From: Bradyrhizobium cenepequi
GTDB taxonomy: Bacteria > Pseudomonadota > Alphaproteobacteria > Rhizobiales > Xanthobacteraceae
Direction: 5' to 3'
Length of the DNA: 64,000 nucleotides
Assembly: GCF_020329485.1 (NCBI RefSeq)
Contig: NZ_JAGKJI010000005.1
Span: forward strand, 124,001 to 188,000
The notes beneath the pieces are model-generated. The model saw only the letters and a list, made by a program, of their open reading frames with translations, had not been told where the DNA came from and made no database searches. Below, in pieces: positions 1 to 8,536 of this stretch. Each line of letters starts with the position of its first letter. Positions within the stretch are counted from its first letter, which is position 1. The position numbers and the translations under genes are program-made.

Positions 1-189
1 GTCGGAGTCTGCGCGAGCGGCACGCGGACGATACATGGCAATCAGTTCACTTCAATACCAAGCAAATTTCTCAGTCCCCCCAGTTTTCGGAAAACGATAT
101 CGTGAACCGATAGCGCGGCACGAATTTGTCCTGGTATTGTCGCGCCTGTTTCGGATCATGCGCGCCTCGGGCGATGGGAATTCTGGGCG

Positions 190-1422
190 ATGAACATTGA
201 ACGGACTGCAGATAGCGAAGCTAAGCCTTCGCCCCAGCGCGCGGGTTCGCCGCTCGAAGTGCTCCTGGTCTTCCTCAAGCTCGGGCTGACGTCCTTTGGC
301 GGCCCGATCGCCCATATCGGTTATTTTCGCAGCGAGTTCGTCGAGCGCCGCAAATGGCTCGACGAACAATCCTACGCGGATCTCGTGGCGCTCTGCCAAT
401 TCCTGCCGGGTCCGGCGAGCAGCCAGGTCGGATTTTCGCTCGGATTGATGCGTGCCGGCTATCGCGGTGCGCTGGCGGCGTGGACGGGTTTCACGCTGCC
501 ATCCGCTATCGCGCTCCTGCTATTTGCCTATGGCGCCAGCGCATTGAGCGGACCGGTCGGAACAGGGCTGGTGCACGGCCTGAAACTCGTGGCGGTCGCG
601 ATTGTCGCTCAAGCGGTATGGGGCATGGCGCGCACGCTGTGCCCCGACCGGGAGCAGGCCTCGATCGCGACGATCGCTGCGGTCATCATCCTGTCCAGCA
701 CGTCATCGGTGGCACAGATCGGCGCCATTCTGCTCGGCGGCATCGCCGGATTGTGGCTCTGCCGCGCAGCGCAGCCGAGCGGCGAAAGCCATTTCGCCGT
801 GCCGGTGTCGCGCGCCGCCGCGCTTGCCGCGCTGGCAGCATTCCTGATCCTGCTCCTTGGCGTACCGATCCTTTCGCGGTTATGGCCTTCTTCGGGCATG
901 GCCTTGTTCGACGCATTCTATCGCTCCGGCGCCCTCGTCTTTGGCGGCGGTCATGTCGTGCTGCCGCTGTTGCGCGAGGCAGTAGTGACGCCGGGTTGGG
1001 TCGGCGACGACGTGTTTCTGACCGGCTATGGCGCGGCCCAGGCCGTCCCCGGACCGCTCTTCACCTTCGCGGCCTATCTCGGTGCCGTCGTCAAGACGTC
1101 GCCGCACGGCGTCGCCGGCGCCATCATTGGCTTGCTCGGCATATTCCTTCCGGGCGTCTTGGTCCTCCTCGCGGCGCTGCCGTACTGGGATAGTTTTCGC
1201 AAGCGCGCCGGCGCCCAGGCAATGATGCGCGGCGTGAACGCCGCGGTCGTCGGCGTCCTCGGCGCGGCGCTCTACAATCCGGTGTGGACCAGCACGGTCC
1301 AGACACCTGCGGACTTCGCGATCGCCCTCGTCGGATTTGTGCTGCTGATCGCCTGGCGCGCACCGCCGCTCGTGGTCGTCGCCTTCAGTGCCATCGCCGG
1401 CATAGGCGCGGCGGTCCTGTGA
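190..1422 (+). CDS. chrA: Chromate transporter ChrA (CHR family)
   Basis: Inner-membrane transporter of the CHR family, which exports chromate and confers chromate tolerance or moves related oxyanions. The 410-residue protein has the two-domain long-chain layout. The N-terminal copy carries LGLTSFGGPIAHIGYF at residues 31-46 and QFLPGPASSQ at 70-79. The C-terminal copy repeats the pattern with LVFGGGHVVLPLL and AAQAVPGPLFTFAAYLGA near residues 248-300. Most of the rest is hydrophobic membrane segments. The ATG at 190 starts before the first conserved motif, leaving a short polar N-terminus. It stands alone; no ChrB-type regulator is visible in the window, although one could lie upstream. A strong hairpin terminator follows at 1548. 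Family assignment is firm; the substrate is inferred from the family. Confidence 0.93.
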   Translation: MNIERTADSEAKPSPQRAGSPLEVLLVFLKLGLTSFGGPIAHIGYFRSEFVERRKWLDEQSYADLVALCQFLPGPASSQVGFSLGLMRAGYRGALAAWTGFTLPSAIALLLFAYGASALSGPVGTGLVHGLKLVAVAIVAQAVWGMARTLCPDREQASIATIAAVIILSSTSSVAQIGAILLGGIAGLWLCRAAQPSGESHFAVPVSRAAALAALAAFLILLLGVPILSRLWPSSGMALFDAFYRSGALVFGGGHVVLPLLREAVVTPGWVGDDVFLTGYGAAQAVPGPLFTFAAYLGAVVKTSPHGVAGAIIGLLGIFLPGVLVLLAALPYWDSFRKRAGAQAMMRGVNAAVVGVLGAALYNPVWTSTVQTPADFAIALVGFVLLIAWRAPPLVVVAFSAIAGIGAAVL

Positions 1423-1744
1423 CGCTCCTGTCGGCGCCGGCTGGGCTCCCGACCAGCGCGTTCCGTCCCTGGCCCGTGTTTTCCCGGATAGGGCTCCGCT
1501 CGCCTTCGGGTTTAGGGTGAAGCGTTCATGTAGGCATATTCACGTTCGCCCGGCAGCCAACGCTGCCGGGCTTTTCGTTTGAATACGTCGAGCAGCGCGG
1601 TTGGCCGCCCCGCGGGATAAGCACGCAGACCCGCCATTAACCCCTCGTCCACCATCTCGGCGGCCGGCGTCCGGTAACCAAATCCCTTAACAGACCGTCA
1701 ATCCGATCCCGACAAGTCTAGCGACTTTATTAGGGAGATTGCCG
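1423..1744. other. Intergenic region after chrA
   Basis: No convincing gene is seen here. The stretch holds the perfect-stem terminator at 1548-1579 and, at its end, the ribosome-binding site of the small gene at 1745. Confidence 0.5.
1548..1579 (+). terminator. Rho-independent terminator
   Basis: A perfect 10-bp stem (GCCCGGCAGC at 1548-1557, GCTGCCGGGC at 1562-1571) with a 4-nt loop is followed by TTTTCGTTT. It lies 125 nt downstream of the chrA stop and probably ends that transcript. Confidence 0.8.
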
Positions 1745-1855
1745 ATGGAAGCCTTTGCTCTTGAATTCGTGGGAATAGCGATGGTGGCGCTCTGCCTGGT
1801 CGTGCTCGCAATGCCGGCCGCACGGCGGCCCTCCAAGCACGGGCGTCGCGAGTAA
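1745..1855 (+). CDS. Candidate 36-residue single-pass membrane peptide
   Basis: A short reading frame opens with ATG at 1745 and ends with TAA at 1853. The product begins MEAFALEFVGIAMVALCLVV, has one hydrophobic segment over about residues 5-25 and ends in a basic tail (RRPSKHGRRE). An AGGGAG ribosome-binding sequence lies about 9 nt upstream. The topology rule (hydrophobic core, positively charged C-terminal tail) suggests an inner-membrane peptide with its tail in the cytoplasm. It sits alone between chrA and rnd. No family is recognised and function is unknown. The Shine-Dalgarno sequence and clean membrane profile support it, but its size means it could be chance. Confidence 0.45.
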   Translation: MEAFALEFVGIAMVALCLVVLAMPAARRPSKHGRRE

Positions 1856-2021
1856 GGCAGCGCCCGACCACCGTTTTGTGCGCCGCGCCGCCTACCTGAC
1901 GCGCTCGTAATCTGTTCCCCGCCGTATGGCCTGAGCCTATGCGGGGCCAGAATTGCAGCCAAGCCCCTTGACATACCTGCACTTTCGGCAGAACGCGTGT
2001 CGGAAGCGTCATGGACTGTTC

Positions 2022-3176
2022 ATGGATCTGATTACTACCACCTGGGAACTGCAGGCGGCCTGCGACCGCTTGGCCGCCCACCCCGTCATCACCGTCGACA
2101 CCGAGTTCCTGCGGGAGACGACCTACTACCCCCTGCTCTGCGTGCTGCAAATGGCGAGCCCGGACGAGGCGGTCGTGATCGACGCGCTCGCTCCCGGCAT
2201 CGACCTGACACCGTTCTTCGAGTTGATGGCCAACGAGAAGGTGCTGAAGGTCTTCCACGCCGCGCGGCAGGACATCGAGATCGTCTGGCACCGCGCCAAC
2301 ACCATCCCGCACCCGATCTTCGACACGCAAGTTGCGGCCATGGTGCTCGGCTATGGCGACAGCATCGCCTATGACCAGCTCGTCGAGCGCATCACCGGCC
2401 ATCGGCCGGACAAGACCCACCGCTTCACCGACTGGTCGCGCCGGCCGCTCAGCGCCGAGCAGATCCAATACGCGGTCTCCGACGTCACTCACTTGCGCGA
2501 CGTCTTCACCGCGCTCGATGCCGACCTGAAGAAACGCGGCCGCAACGATTGGGTCAGCGAGGAGATGGAGATCCTGACTTCTCCGCGTACCTATGACTTC
2601 CATCCGGAGCGCGCCTGGGAGCGGCTGAAGACCAGGGTGCGCAAGCCGCGCGAACTCGCGGTGCTGATCGAGGTCGCCGCCTGGCGCGAGCAGGAGGCGC
2701 AGAGCCGCGACGTGCCGCGCTCGCGCGTGCTGAAGGACGAGGCGGTCGGTGATATCGCAACGCATGCGCCGACGACGCTGGAGAAGCTTGCCAACCTGCG
2801 CTCGCTGCCGAAAGGATTCGAGCGCTCGAAATGGGGCGCGGACATCATCGCCGCCGTGCAACGCGGCCTCGCCCGCGATTTCGCGAAACTGCCGAAGATC
2901 GAGAAGCCGCGCAACAATACCAATGGCGCAGCGATCGTCGAACTCTTGAAGGTGCTGCTCAGGATGACCTCCGAGCGTCACGCGGTTGCAAGCAAGGTGA
3001 TCGCGACCGTTGACGATCTCGAGCAGATCGCCGGCGACGATCATGCCGACGTTGCCGCCCTGCACGGCTGGCGGCGCGAATTGTTCGGCGAGTCCGCGCT
3101 CAAGCTCAAGCACGGCCGCCTCGCGCTTGCGATCGACAAAGGGCGTGTCGTTAAGGTGGAGCGCAGCAAGGAGTAG
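2022..3176 (+). CDS. rnd: Ribonuclease D
   Basis: 3'-5' exoribonuclease of the DEDD superfamily that trims tRNA precursors and other stable RNAs in the cytoplasm. With the ATG at 2022 the protein is 384 residues, the usual RNase D length. The four metal-binding acids are visible: D26 and E28 in VDTEFLRE, D84 in HAARQDIE and D154 in YAVSDVTHL with Y150 as the DEDDy tyrosine. An HRDC domain occupies roughly residues 205-285, including [23 protein letters not shown] start at 1953 would add 23 poorly conserved residues and is not preferred. The gene lies alone between a small ORF and the LysR gene, without a clear operon partner. Confidence 0.93.
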   Translation: MDLITTTWELQAACDRLAAHPVITVDTEFLRETTYYPLLCVLQMASPDEAVVIDALAPGIDLTPFFELMANEKVLKVFHAARQDIEIVWHRANTIPHPIFDTQVAAMVLGYGDSIAYDQLVERITGHRPDKTHRFTDWSRRPLSAEQIQYAVSDVTHLRDVFTALDADLKKRGRNDWVSEEMEILTSPRTYDFHPERAWERLKTRVRKPRELAVLIEVAAWREQEAQSRDVPRSRVLKDEAVGDIATHAPTTLEKLANLRSLPKGFERSKWGADIIAAVQRGLARDFAKLPKIEKPRNNTNGAAIVELLKVLLRMTSERHAVASKVIATVDDLEQIAGDDHADVAALHGWRRELFGESALKLKHGRLALAIDKGRVVKVERSKE

Positions 3177-3302
3177 CCGGGTAGTTGTCGCCTTGCGCAG
3201 ACCCGGCGGACTTATGTTGAAATTCCAGGTCGCAAGCAACACTTTGTGCACGTTCATCCCATAGGTTGCGGCATCATCCCTCTACACGGGACAAGAAACG
3301 GT

Positions 3303-4367
3303 ATGCCGCACGATCTGGCCGGCAGCGCTGCGCCCATGCAGCGCAAGAAACTTGAAGATGCGCTTCGCCCTGCGTGGGGAGATTTGCGGGTATTCCTGCT
3401 GTGCGCGCGGAACCGCAGCTTCGGACGCGCCGCCGACCTGCTCGGTGTGCCAGCGACCGCCGTGATGCGCAAGATCGACAAGCTCGAGGACGATCTCGGC
3501 TGTAAGTTGTTCTCGCGCGACGAGGCACAACTGACGCTGACCGGCGAAGGACGCGCGCTGCTGTTCGACGTCGAGCAGATGGAGCGTCTCAGCCTCAACA
3601 TCGCCAGGCGTGCGCGAGCACCGGGAGAGGTGAGCGGCAGCGTGCGGATCGCCGTGACCGAAGGACCCGGGAACTTCTGGGTGCTGCCGCGGCTGATCAC
3701 GTTCGAGCGGACCTACCGCAACATCATCGTCGACCTGCGCTGTGTGTCCGGCTGCGCCGAAGTTCCGCGGCAGGAGGCAGACATCTCGCTTCGGATCGAG
3801 CGGCCGAACGATCCTGAATTGATCGCCACAAAGATCGGCCGGTTGCACATCTGCGCCTTCGCCTCGAAGGCCTATCGCGATGCCTATGGCCTGCCGACAT
3901 CGCTCGACGAGCTGAAACACCACCGCACCGTCAAGCAGGACGGCGTGCCGCATGGCGATGGCACCTATAAGCGCATCCTTGGCGTGGACTCGCTGGAGGG
4001 CATCGTTGGCATCTCCACCAATTCCAGCGTGGCCGTGCTCTACGCCGTCGAACAGGGCGCGGGAATTGGCTTCCTGCCGAGTTCGGTGATTGCGCTGGGG
4101 GCACCGGTGGTCGCGGTCGACCTCGGCATCAACCATCAATTGGATCTATGGCTCTGCTATCATCGCCAGTTCCGCCACTCGGACCGCCACAGGCTGATGA
4201 TCGAATGGCTGAAGAGCATCTTCGATCCCAAAGTTTATGCCTGCTTCCGCGACGAATTCATCCATCCCGACGCACTGACGCCGTTGATGGTGGGATCGCG
4301 CGAGCATTTTGGATTGCAGAACTACGTGGCGCCAAGGCCCTTCCCGATCGAGGCAACTACCACTTGA
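3303..4367 (+). CDS. LysR-family transcriptional regulator
   Basis: DNA-binding regulator. The winged helix-turn-helix lies at about residues 27-85, with SFGRAADLLGVPATAVMRKI followed by a typical second half (KLEDDLGCKLFSR). The remainder is a periplasmic-binding-protein-like effector domain with VSGSVRIAVTEG near the hinge. The 354-residue protein is about 50 longer than a standard LysR member; the extra length is a C-terminal tail after the effector domain and some N-terminal sequence. The ATG at 3303 is chosen over an upstream GTG at 3246 because it leaves a short lead-in; an ATG at 3336 is also possible. No divergent target gene is adjacent, so the regulon and effector cannot be inferred. 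Confidence 0.85.
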   Translation: MPHDLAGSAAPMQRKKLEDALRPAWGDLRVFLLCARNRSFGRAADLLGVPATAVMRKIDKLEDDLGCKLFSRDEAQLTLTGEGRALLFDVEQMERLSLNIARRARAPGEVSGSVRIAVTEGPGNFWVLPRLITFERTYRNIIVDLRCVSGCAEVPRQEADISLRIERPNDPELIATKIGRLHICAFASKAYRDAYGLPTSLDELKHHRTVKQDGVPHGDGTYKRILGVDSLEGIVGISTNSSVAVLYAVEQGAGIGFLPSSVIALGAPVVAVDLGINHQLDLWLCYHRQFRHSDRHRLMIEWLKSIFDPKVYACFRDEFIHPDALTPLMVGSREHFGLQNYVAPRPFPIEATTT

Positions 4368-4529
4368 ATTCCACGCCGACGGTCCCCTGCCGAGGCTGAC
4401 GGTGATGTCGCCAAAGTTCTGCGCGATGTTGTCGGCGAATTTGCCATAAGCCGCCCCAAATGCCCATGTCAGGCCGCGGCTGCCTCTGACGAAGCTTGCT
4501 CGCGACGGCGCCATGAGCAGCCCATGCAT
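4357..4529 (-). pseudogene. Possible decayed outer-membrane-protein C-terminus
   Basis: Read on the minus strand, this stretch encodes FGAAYGKFADNIAQNFGDI and TVSLG in one frame, then GTVGVEFKW and a stop in the next frame. Joined across a one-base shift this resembles the last strand of an outer-membrane beta-barrel, which typically ends in an aromatic residue. The remnant overlaps the last codons of the LysR gene. No N-terminal part is seen upstream. The call rests on amino-acid pattern alone and is tentative. Confidence 0.3.
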
Positions 4530-4895
4530 TTAATTCCCGACGCGCGCCTGAAAAATGCGCAAAAAAAGCCATCAATATCGGCCGATTTGCCCCGACCTCG
4601 CCGCGAGCGGCAATTGGGCGGCCTTGCGCGCTTCGTCCTAAGCACCGGCATTGTTGTGCATCGGCCATAGGGGTTGCCGCGGCGCACTGATTTTCCGTGG
4701 CGCACCAGAGGCTTGCTAACTCGCGATTTTCGTGTTGCAATCTCAGGCACAATCGGATTTGGCCGCTCGACTGTGCGTTTCGTGACCTCGAAGTCTAAGA
4801 ATCGGAATTTGATCAGACTGCCGGAAGCCGGTTTGTGGCGTGGCACGCACAATGCGTGGCCGCGTCTTTTTTGTGTCTAGACGAGGAGACAGGCG
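4530..4895. other. cspA upstream region
   Basis: No gene is supported. The last part must contain the promoter and leader of the cold-shock gene. Leaders of cold-shock genes are often long and structured, but I cannot identify a specific element here. A GAGGAGA ribosome-binding site sits just before the ATG at 4896. Confidence 0.4.
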
Positions 4896-5099
4896 ATGCC
4901 GAAGGGTACCGTCAAGTGGTTCAACCCGACCAAGGGTTATGGGTTCATCAAGCCGGCCGTCGGCGACAAGGACGTCTTCGTCCACATCTCGGCGGTTGAG
5001 CGTGCGGGACTCTCTACGCTCAACGAAAACCAAACCATCGAGTACGACCTGGTGGAGAACCGCGGCAAGGCATCCGCGGAAAACCTCAAGGTCTCCTAG
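4896..5099 (+). CDS. cspA: Cold-shock domain protein
   Basis: Small single-stranded nucleic-acid-binding protein of the CspA family, acting as an RNA chaperone in the cytoplasm. The 67-residue protein is the whole OB-fold domain. RNP1 is KGYGFIKP at residues 13-20 and RNP2 is DVFVHIS at 26-32; the W8 and F-rich surface needed for base stacking is present. A strong GAGGAGA site precedes the ATG. The gene is monocistronic: a GC-rich terminator follows at 5138 and the next gene, purN, faces it. Alphaproteobacteria usually carry several csp paralogues, so cold induction of this copy cannot be assumed. Confidence 0.95.
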   Translation: MPKGTVKWFNPTKGYGFIKPAVGDKDVFVHISAVERAGLSTLNENQTIEYDLVENRGKASAENLKVS

Positions 5100-5137
5100 A
5101 CTTCAGTCACGATCCGCTCAGGCAATCTTGATTGCTA

Positions 5138-5167
5138 CCCCCGGCATCACCCCGGGGGGATTTCTTT
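5138..5167 (+). terminator. Terminator between convergent cspA and purN
   Basis: CCCCCGG (5138-5144) pairs with CCGGGGG (5152-5158) across a 7-nt loop and is followed by a T-rich run TTTCTTT. It fits a rho-independent terminator for cspA. Confidence 0.7.
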
Positions 5168-5186
5168 GACGGACGCGGACGTCGTA

Positions 5187-5840
5187 CTACGTCGCCGCGG
5201 GCGAAATCAGCGTGCCGCCTGACGCTGTGCTTCCCGCTGTCTTGCAGACATCGCCCTCGAGCCTGAGCCTGTCGCTCGCAAGCAGCCGCAGTGCTTCCGG
5301 ATAGATTTGGTGCTCGATCTGGATGACGCGGGCCGCCAGCGTCTCCGGCGTATCGTCATCGGCCACCGCAACCGCGCCCTGTACCACGATCGGCCCGGCA
5401 TCGGTCTCCGGGATCACGAAATGCACGGTGGCGCCTGAGATCTTCACCCCGGCTTTGAGCGCCTGGCCATGCGGATCGAGGCCGGGGAAGCACGGCAACA
5501 GTGAGGGATGGATGTTGAGCATCTTCCCGTACCAGCGCTGCACGAATTCCGCCGTGAACAGCCGCATGAAACCGCCGAGGCAGATCAGCTCCACGTTCTT
5601 CTCGTCGAGCGCGCGCTGCAGCATCGCCTCGAAGGCGGCGCGATCCTTGCCGAACGGCTTGCTCTCGATGACGATGGTCGGGATGCCGCTTGCGCTTGCC
5701 TTGGCGAGGCCCGCGGCATCGGCGCGGTTGGAAATCACCACGGCGATCTCGGCCGGGAAGTCCTGCGCCTTCGCAGCCTCGATCAGCGCGACCATGTTCG
5801 ATCCGCGCCCGGAAATCAGGATGGCGACGCGGCGCTTCAT
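5187..5840 (-). CDS. purN: Phosphoribosylglycinamide formyltransferase
   Basis: Transfers a formyl group from 10-formyl-tetrahydrofolate to GAR, the third step of purine synthesis. The 217-residue protein matches the family length. It starts with the phosphate-binding GRGSN at 11-15. The catalytic Asn-His pair is N109 and H111 in LNIHPSLLP, and the catalytic aspartate is D147 in ETDAGPIV. The ATG overlaps the purM stop by 4 bp (ATGA), so the two genes are translationally coupled and make successive purine-pathway enzymes. Confidence 0.96.
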   Translation of the reverse strand: MKRRVAILISGRGSNMVALIEAAKAQDFPAEIAVVISNRADAAGLAKASASGIPTIVIESKPFGKDRAAFEAMLQRALDEKNVELICLGGFMRLFTAEFVQRWYGKMLNIHPSLLPCFPGLDPHGQALKAGVKISGATVHFVIPETDAGPIVVQGAVAVADDDTPETLAARVIQIEHQIYPEALRLLASDRLRLEGDVCKTAGSTASGGTLISPAAT

Positions 5841-6910
5841 TGCGAAAGATCGAGGTGGCCGTTGTAAACAACGCGATGCTCGCCCGCCGCGTGGATCACC
5901 TCGCCGAGCAATGTCGCGGTCTCGCCGCTGGCGGTGAAGACCTCCATGACCTTATCGACCGCATCTGCCTTCACGATCGCGATCATGCCGATGCCGCAAT
6001 TGAAGGTGCGGAGCAGTTCCAGCTCGGCGATGCCGCCCTGCTCGGCCAGCCATTTGAACACCGGCAGGACCGGCAGGCGGGCGAGATCAATGCCGACACC
6101 CAGATGCTTCGGCAGCACGCGCGGAATGTTGTCGGTGAAGCCGCCGCCGGTGATGTGGGCCAGCCCCTTGATCGCCCCGCTCTCGCGGATCGCACGCAGG
6201 CAGGATTTGACATAGAGCCGGGTCGGCGTCAGCAACGCTGCCCCAAGCGTCATAACCGGCGAGAACGGCGCCGGCGCATCGAAGCTGACGCGCGACTGCT
6301 CGACGATCTTGCGTACCAGCGAAAATCCGTTGGAATGGACGCCCGAGGAAGCAAGCCCGATCACGGCATCGCCGATGGCGATCTCCGGCCGCGGCAACAG
6401 CGTGCCGCGCTCGGCGGCGCCGACCGCAAACCCCGCGAGGTCGTAATCGCCATCCTTGTAGAGCCCCGGCATCTCGGCGGTTTCGCCGCCGATCAGCGCG
6501 CAGCCGGATTCGCGGCAGCCTTCGGCGATCCCGGCGACGATGGCGGCGGCCACCTCCGGATCGAGCTTGCCGCAGGCAAAGTAGTCGAGGAAGAACAGCG
6601 GCTCCGCCCCCTGCACGACGAGGTCGTTGACCGACATCGCCACCAGGTCGATGCCGATCCCGTCATGCAGCCCTGTCTCGATCGCGATCTTGACCTTGGT
6701 GCCGACACCATCGGTCGCTGCGACCAGCACGGGGTCCTTGAAGCCGGCCGCTTTCAGGTCGAACAGGCCGCCGAAGCCGCCGATCTCGGCGTCCGCGCCG
6801 GCGCGCGCCGTGGCGCGGACCATCGGCTTGATCAGATCGACCAGCCGGTTGCCGGCATCGATGTCGACGCCGGAATCCGCGTAAGTGAGGCCGTTCTTGC
6901 GCTCGGTCAT
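5837..6910 (-). CDS. purM: Phosphoribosylformylglycinamidine cyclo-ligase
   Basis: ATP-dependent AIR synthetase, the fifth step of purine synthesis, acting as a cytoplasmic dimer. The 357-residue protein has the N-terminal [20 protein letters not shown] motif, the [12 protein letters not shown] motif, and the metal/ATP region [18 protein letters not shown] of the AIRS/PurM fold, then [11 protein letters not shown] and [13 protein letters not shown] in the C-terminal half. It is the first gene of a purM-purN pair transcribed toward cspA. The 156-nt gap to the divergent phosphatidyltransferase gene must hold its promoter. Function is firm. Confidence 0.96.
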   Translation of the reverse strand: MTERKNGLTYADSGVDIDAGNRLVDLIKPMVRATARAGADAEIGGFGGLFDLKAAGFKDPVLVAATDGVGTKVKIAIETGLHDGIGIDLVAMSVNDLVVQGAEPLFFLDYFACGKLDPEVAAAIVAGIAEGCRESGCALIGGETAEMPGLYKDGDYDLAGFAVGAAERGTLLPRPEIAIGDAVIGLASSGVHSNGFSLVRKIVEQSRVSFDAPAPFSPVMTLGAALLTPTRLYVKSCLRAIRESGAIKGLAHITGGGFTDNIPRVLPKHLGVGIDLARLPVLPVFKWLAEQGGIAELELLRTFNCGIGMIAIVKADAVDKVMEVFTASGETATLLGEVIHAAGEHRVVYNGHLDLSQ

Positions 6911-7066
6911 GCAAATTTCCAGTTGAAGACGGCTGGTTACGAGGAATTCCGGCCCCGCGCAATGGCTCGCAAGACAGGCGGCGGTATACTATGTAGATAA
7001 CCGGCTCAGCCCCCAAAAGGGCCGAATCTTCCGTGAATTCAGGCCGGTAGCCGGGAAGCGACCGAG

Positions 7067-7609
7067 TTGAGCATTCCGAATATCATCACCCTGGGCCGCA
7101 TCATCCTGGTGCCGGTCATTGTCTGGGCGATCGTCTCCAGCCAGATGGAAATCGCCTTCGCGATCTTCGTGATTGCCGGTGTCAGCGACGCCGTCGACGG
7201 GTTCCTCGCCAAGCGGTTCAACATGACGAGCGAACTCGGCGCCCTGCTCGATCCGCTGGCCGACAAGGCGCTGTTGGTGTCGATCTATGTGGCGCTCGGG
7301 ATCTGGGGCGCGGTGCCGCGCTGGCTTGTCATTCTCGTGGTGTCCCGCGACATCATGATCGTGGCGGCCGTGATCGTGTCCTGGTTGTTCGACAAGCCGG
7401 TCGAGATAAAGCCGCTGATGGTCTCCAAACTCAACACGGTGGCTCAGGTCGCGTTCGCGGCGCTGGTGCTGGCCTCGCTCGGTTTCGGTTTCCAGCCAAG
7501 GCCTTACGATCTGATCCTGATGGGATTTGTCACCATCTTTACTTTGGTTTCCGTCTCCCTCTATCTCGTAGAGTGGGTGCGGCACATGAGCACGATCGAA
7601 GCGCGCTAA
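7067..7609 (+). CDS. CDP-alcohol phosphatidyltransferase family protein (PgsA-like)
   Basis: Inner-membrane enzyme that joins a CDP-activated lipid and an alcohol in phospholipid synthesis. The 180-residue size and N-terminus SIPNIITLGRIILVP resemble PgsA, glycerophosphate phosphatidyltransferase. The family signature is present at residues 41-66: D41, D44, G45, A48, G58, D62 and D66. Position 49 is Lys where the motif usually has Arg, with Arg at 50. Four to five membrane segments follow. Translation appears to start at a TTG at 7067, with GGGAAG upstream; no in-frame ATG precedes the signature at a sensible position. It precedes the HdaA-like gene by 18 nt, suggesting an operon. The alcohol substrate is not certain. 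Confidence 0.85.
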   Translation: MSIPNIITLGRIILVPVIVWAIVSSQMEIAFAIFVIAGVSDAVDGFLAKRFNMTSELGALLDPLADKALLVSIYVALGIWGAVPRWLVILVVSRDIMIVAAVIVSWLFDKPVEIKPLMVSKLNTVAQVAFAALVLASLGFGFQPRPYDLILMGFVTIFTLVSVSLYLVEWVRHMSTIEAR

Positions 7610-7627
7610 ACCCTGGAGAGTTTTTGC

Positions 7628-8305
7628 GTGGCAGGTAGCGTTCATCCTCGTCAGCTCGCGTTGGCGCTACCGCACGCGGAGAGCCTGACCCGCGACGACT
7701 TCCTCGAGGGAGCGGCCAATGAGGCGGGCCTCGCTCTGATCGAGAGCTGGCCGGACTGGCCGAACCGCATCATGCTGCTGGTCGGCCCGGAAGGATCAGG
7801 GAAAAGCCACCTCGCCGCGATCTGGGCCGAGCGTGCCGGCGCACGCTCGACATCGGCGCACGCGCTATCGGCCGAGAGCGTGCCGGCGGATCTCGCAACC
7901 GGTGCACTCGTGGTCGAAGACTTGAAACCGTACGGCTTTGACGAGCGCGCGATGTTTCACCTGCTCAATCTCGCCCGCCAGGACGAAGCCTTCGTGCTGA
8001 TGACCGCTCGCATTCCGCCGTCGGCGTTCGAGATCGAATTGCGCGACCTCCGGTCGCGGCTGCGTGCAGTGCCGACCGTGTCATTGTTGCCGCCAGACGA
8101 TCTCCTGTTTCGCGGGCTGATCATCAAATACTGTACCGACCGCCAGATGACCGTGGACGAATCATTGGTGAGCTATCTCGCCAGCCGGATCGAGCGCTCC
8201 TACGCCGCCGCCCGTCAGGCGGTGGAGCTGCTTGATACCGAGGCGCTGCGGCTCGGCCGCCCCGTGACGCGGGCGCTAGCGGCGGAACTGTGGCGCAACG
8301 CCTGA
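7628..8305 (+). CDS. hdaA: HdaA-like DnaA-family regulatory ATPase
   Basis: Homologue of the DnaA AAA+ domain that promotes hydrolysis of DnaA-bound ATP after replication starts (regulatory inactivation of DnaA). The 225-residue protein begins with QLALALP at 9-15, a likely beta-clamp-binding motif as in Hda. Walker A is GPEGSGKSH at 53-61 and a short Walker B is VVED at 95-98. The sensor region RDLRSRLRAVPTV follows, and there is no C-terminal DNA-binding domain IV. The GTG at 7628 has a GGAGAG site just upstream. It is downstream of the phosphatidyltransferase and upstream of ppk, an arrangement common in rhizobia. Confidence 0.88.
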   Translation: MAGSVHPRQLALALPHAESLTRDDFLEGAANEAGLALIESWPDWPNRIMLLVGPEGSGKSHLAAIWAERAGARSTSAHALSAESVPADLATGALVVEDLKPYGFDERAMFHLLNLARQDEAFVLMTARIPPSAFEIELRDLRSRLRAVPTVSLLPPDDLLFRGLIIKYCTDRQMTVDESLVSYLASRIERSYAAARQAVELLDTEALRLGRPVTRALAAELWRNA

Positions 8306-8336
8306 TGCGTGCGGCGGCTTGACGATGCCGGTTTCC

Positions 8337-8361
8337 GGAACGTCAATGTCATCGAGACGTC
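8337..8361 (+). promoter_or_regulatory. Possible EcfG-type promoter upstream of ppk
   Basis: GGAAC (8337-8341) and CGTC (8358-8361) are 16 nt apart, close to the GGAAC-N16/17-CGTT pattern of the alphaproteobacterial general-stress sigma factor. The distance to the ppk start is about 175 nt, with a palindromic repeat in between. This could be a chance match. Confidence 0.25.
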
Positions 8362-8398
8362 ATCCACTTATCACATGGCTTGCGCTGCATTTGTTTAG

Positions 8399-8500
8399 GA
8401 GCATGATCCGGAAAAGTGGAAACCGGTTTCCGAAAAGATCATGCTCAAACAAAGAGATAAGATCATGATCCGATTTCGTTTAATCGAATCATGATCTGGC
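8399..8500. repeat. Dispersed palindromic repeat (GAGCATGATC family), copy 1
   Basis: GAGCATGATC (8399-8408) pairs with GATCATGCTC (8437-8446) around an inner AACCGGTTTCCG palindromic region. A second palindrome, GATCATGATCCGATT with AATCGAATCATGATC, follows at 8461. Related sequence appears at 12241 and 34550. Confidence 0.8.
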
Positions 8501-8536
8501 GGCTCCGGCCCTGACCTCGAATGGATCGAGAACTTC

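Noticed and set aside
1968..1996. A TTGACA box upstream of rnd as a promoter
   Set aside because: The -35 match is perfect but no acceptable -10 lies 16-18 nt downstream.
4896..5099. cspA as part of a stress island with the LysR gene
   Set aside because: The gap of about 530 nt, a separate terminator and the general nature of csp genes do not support a link.
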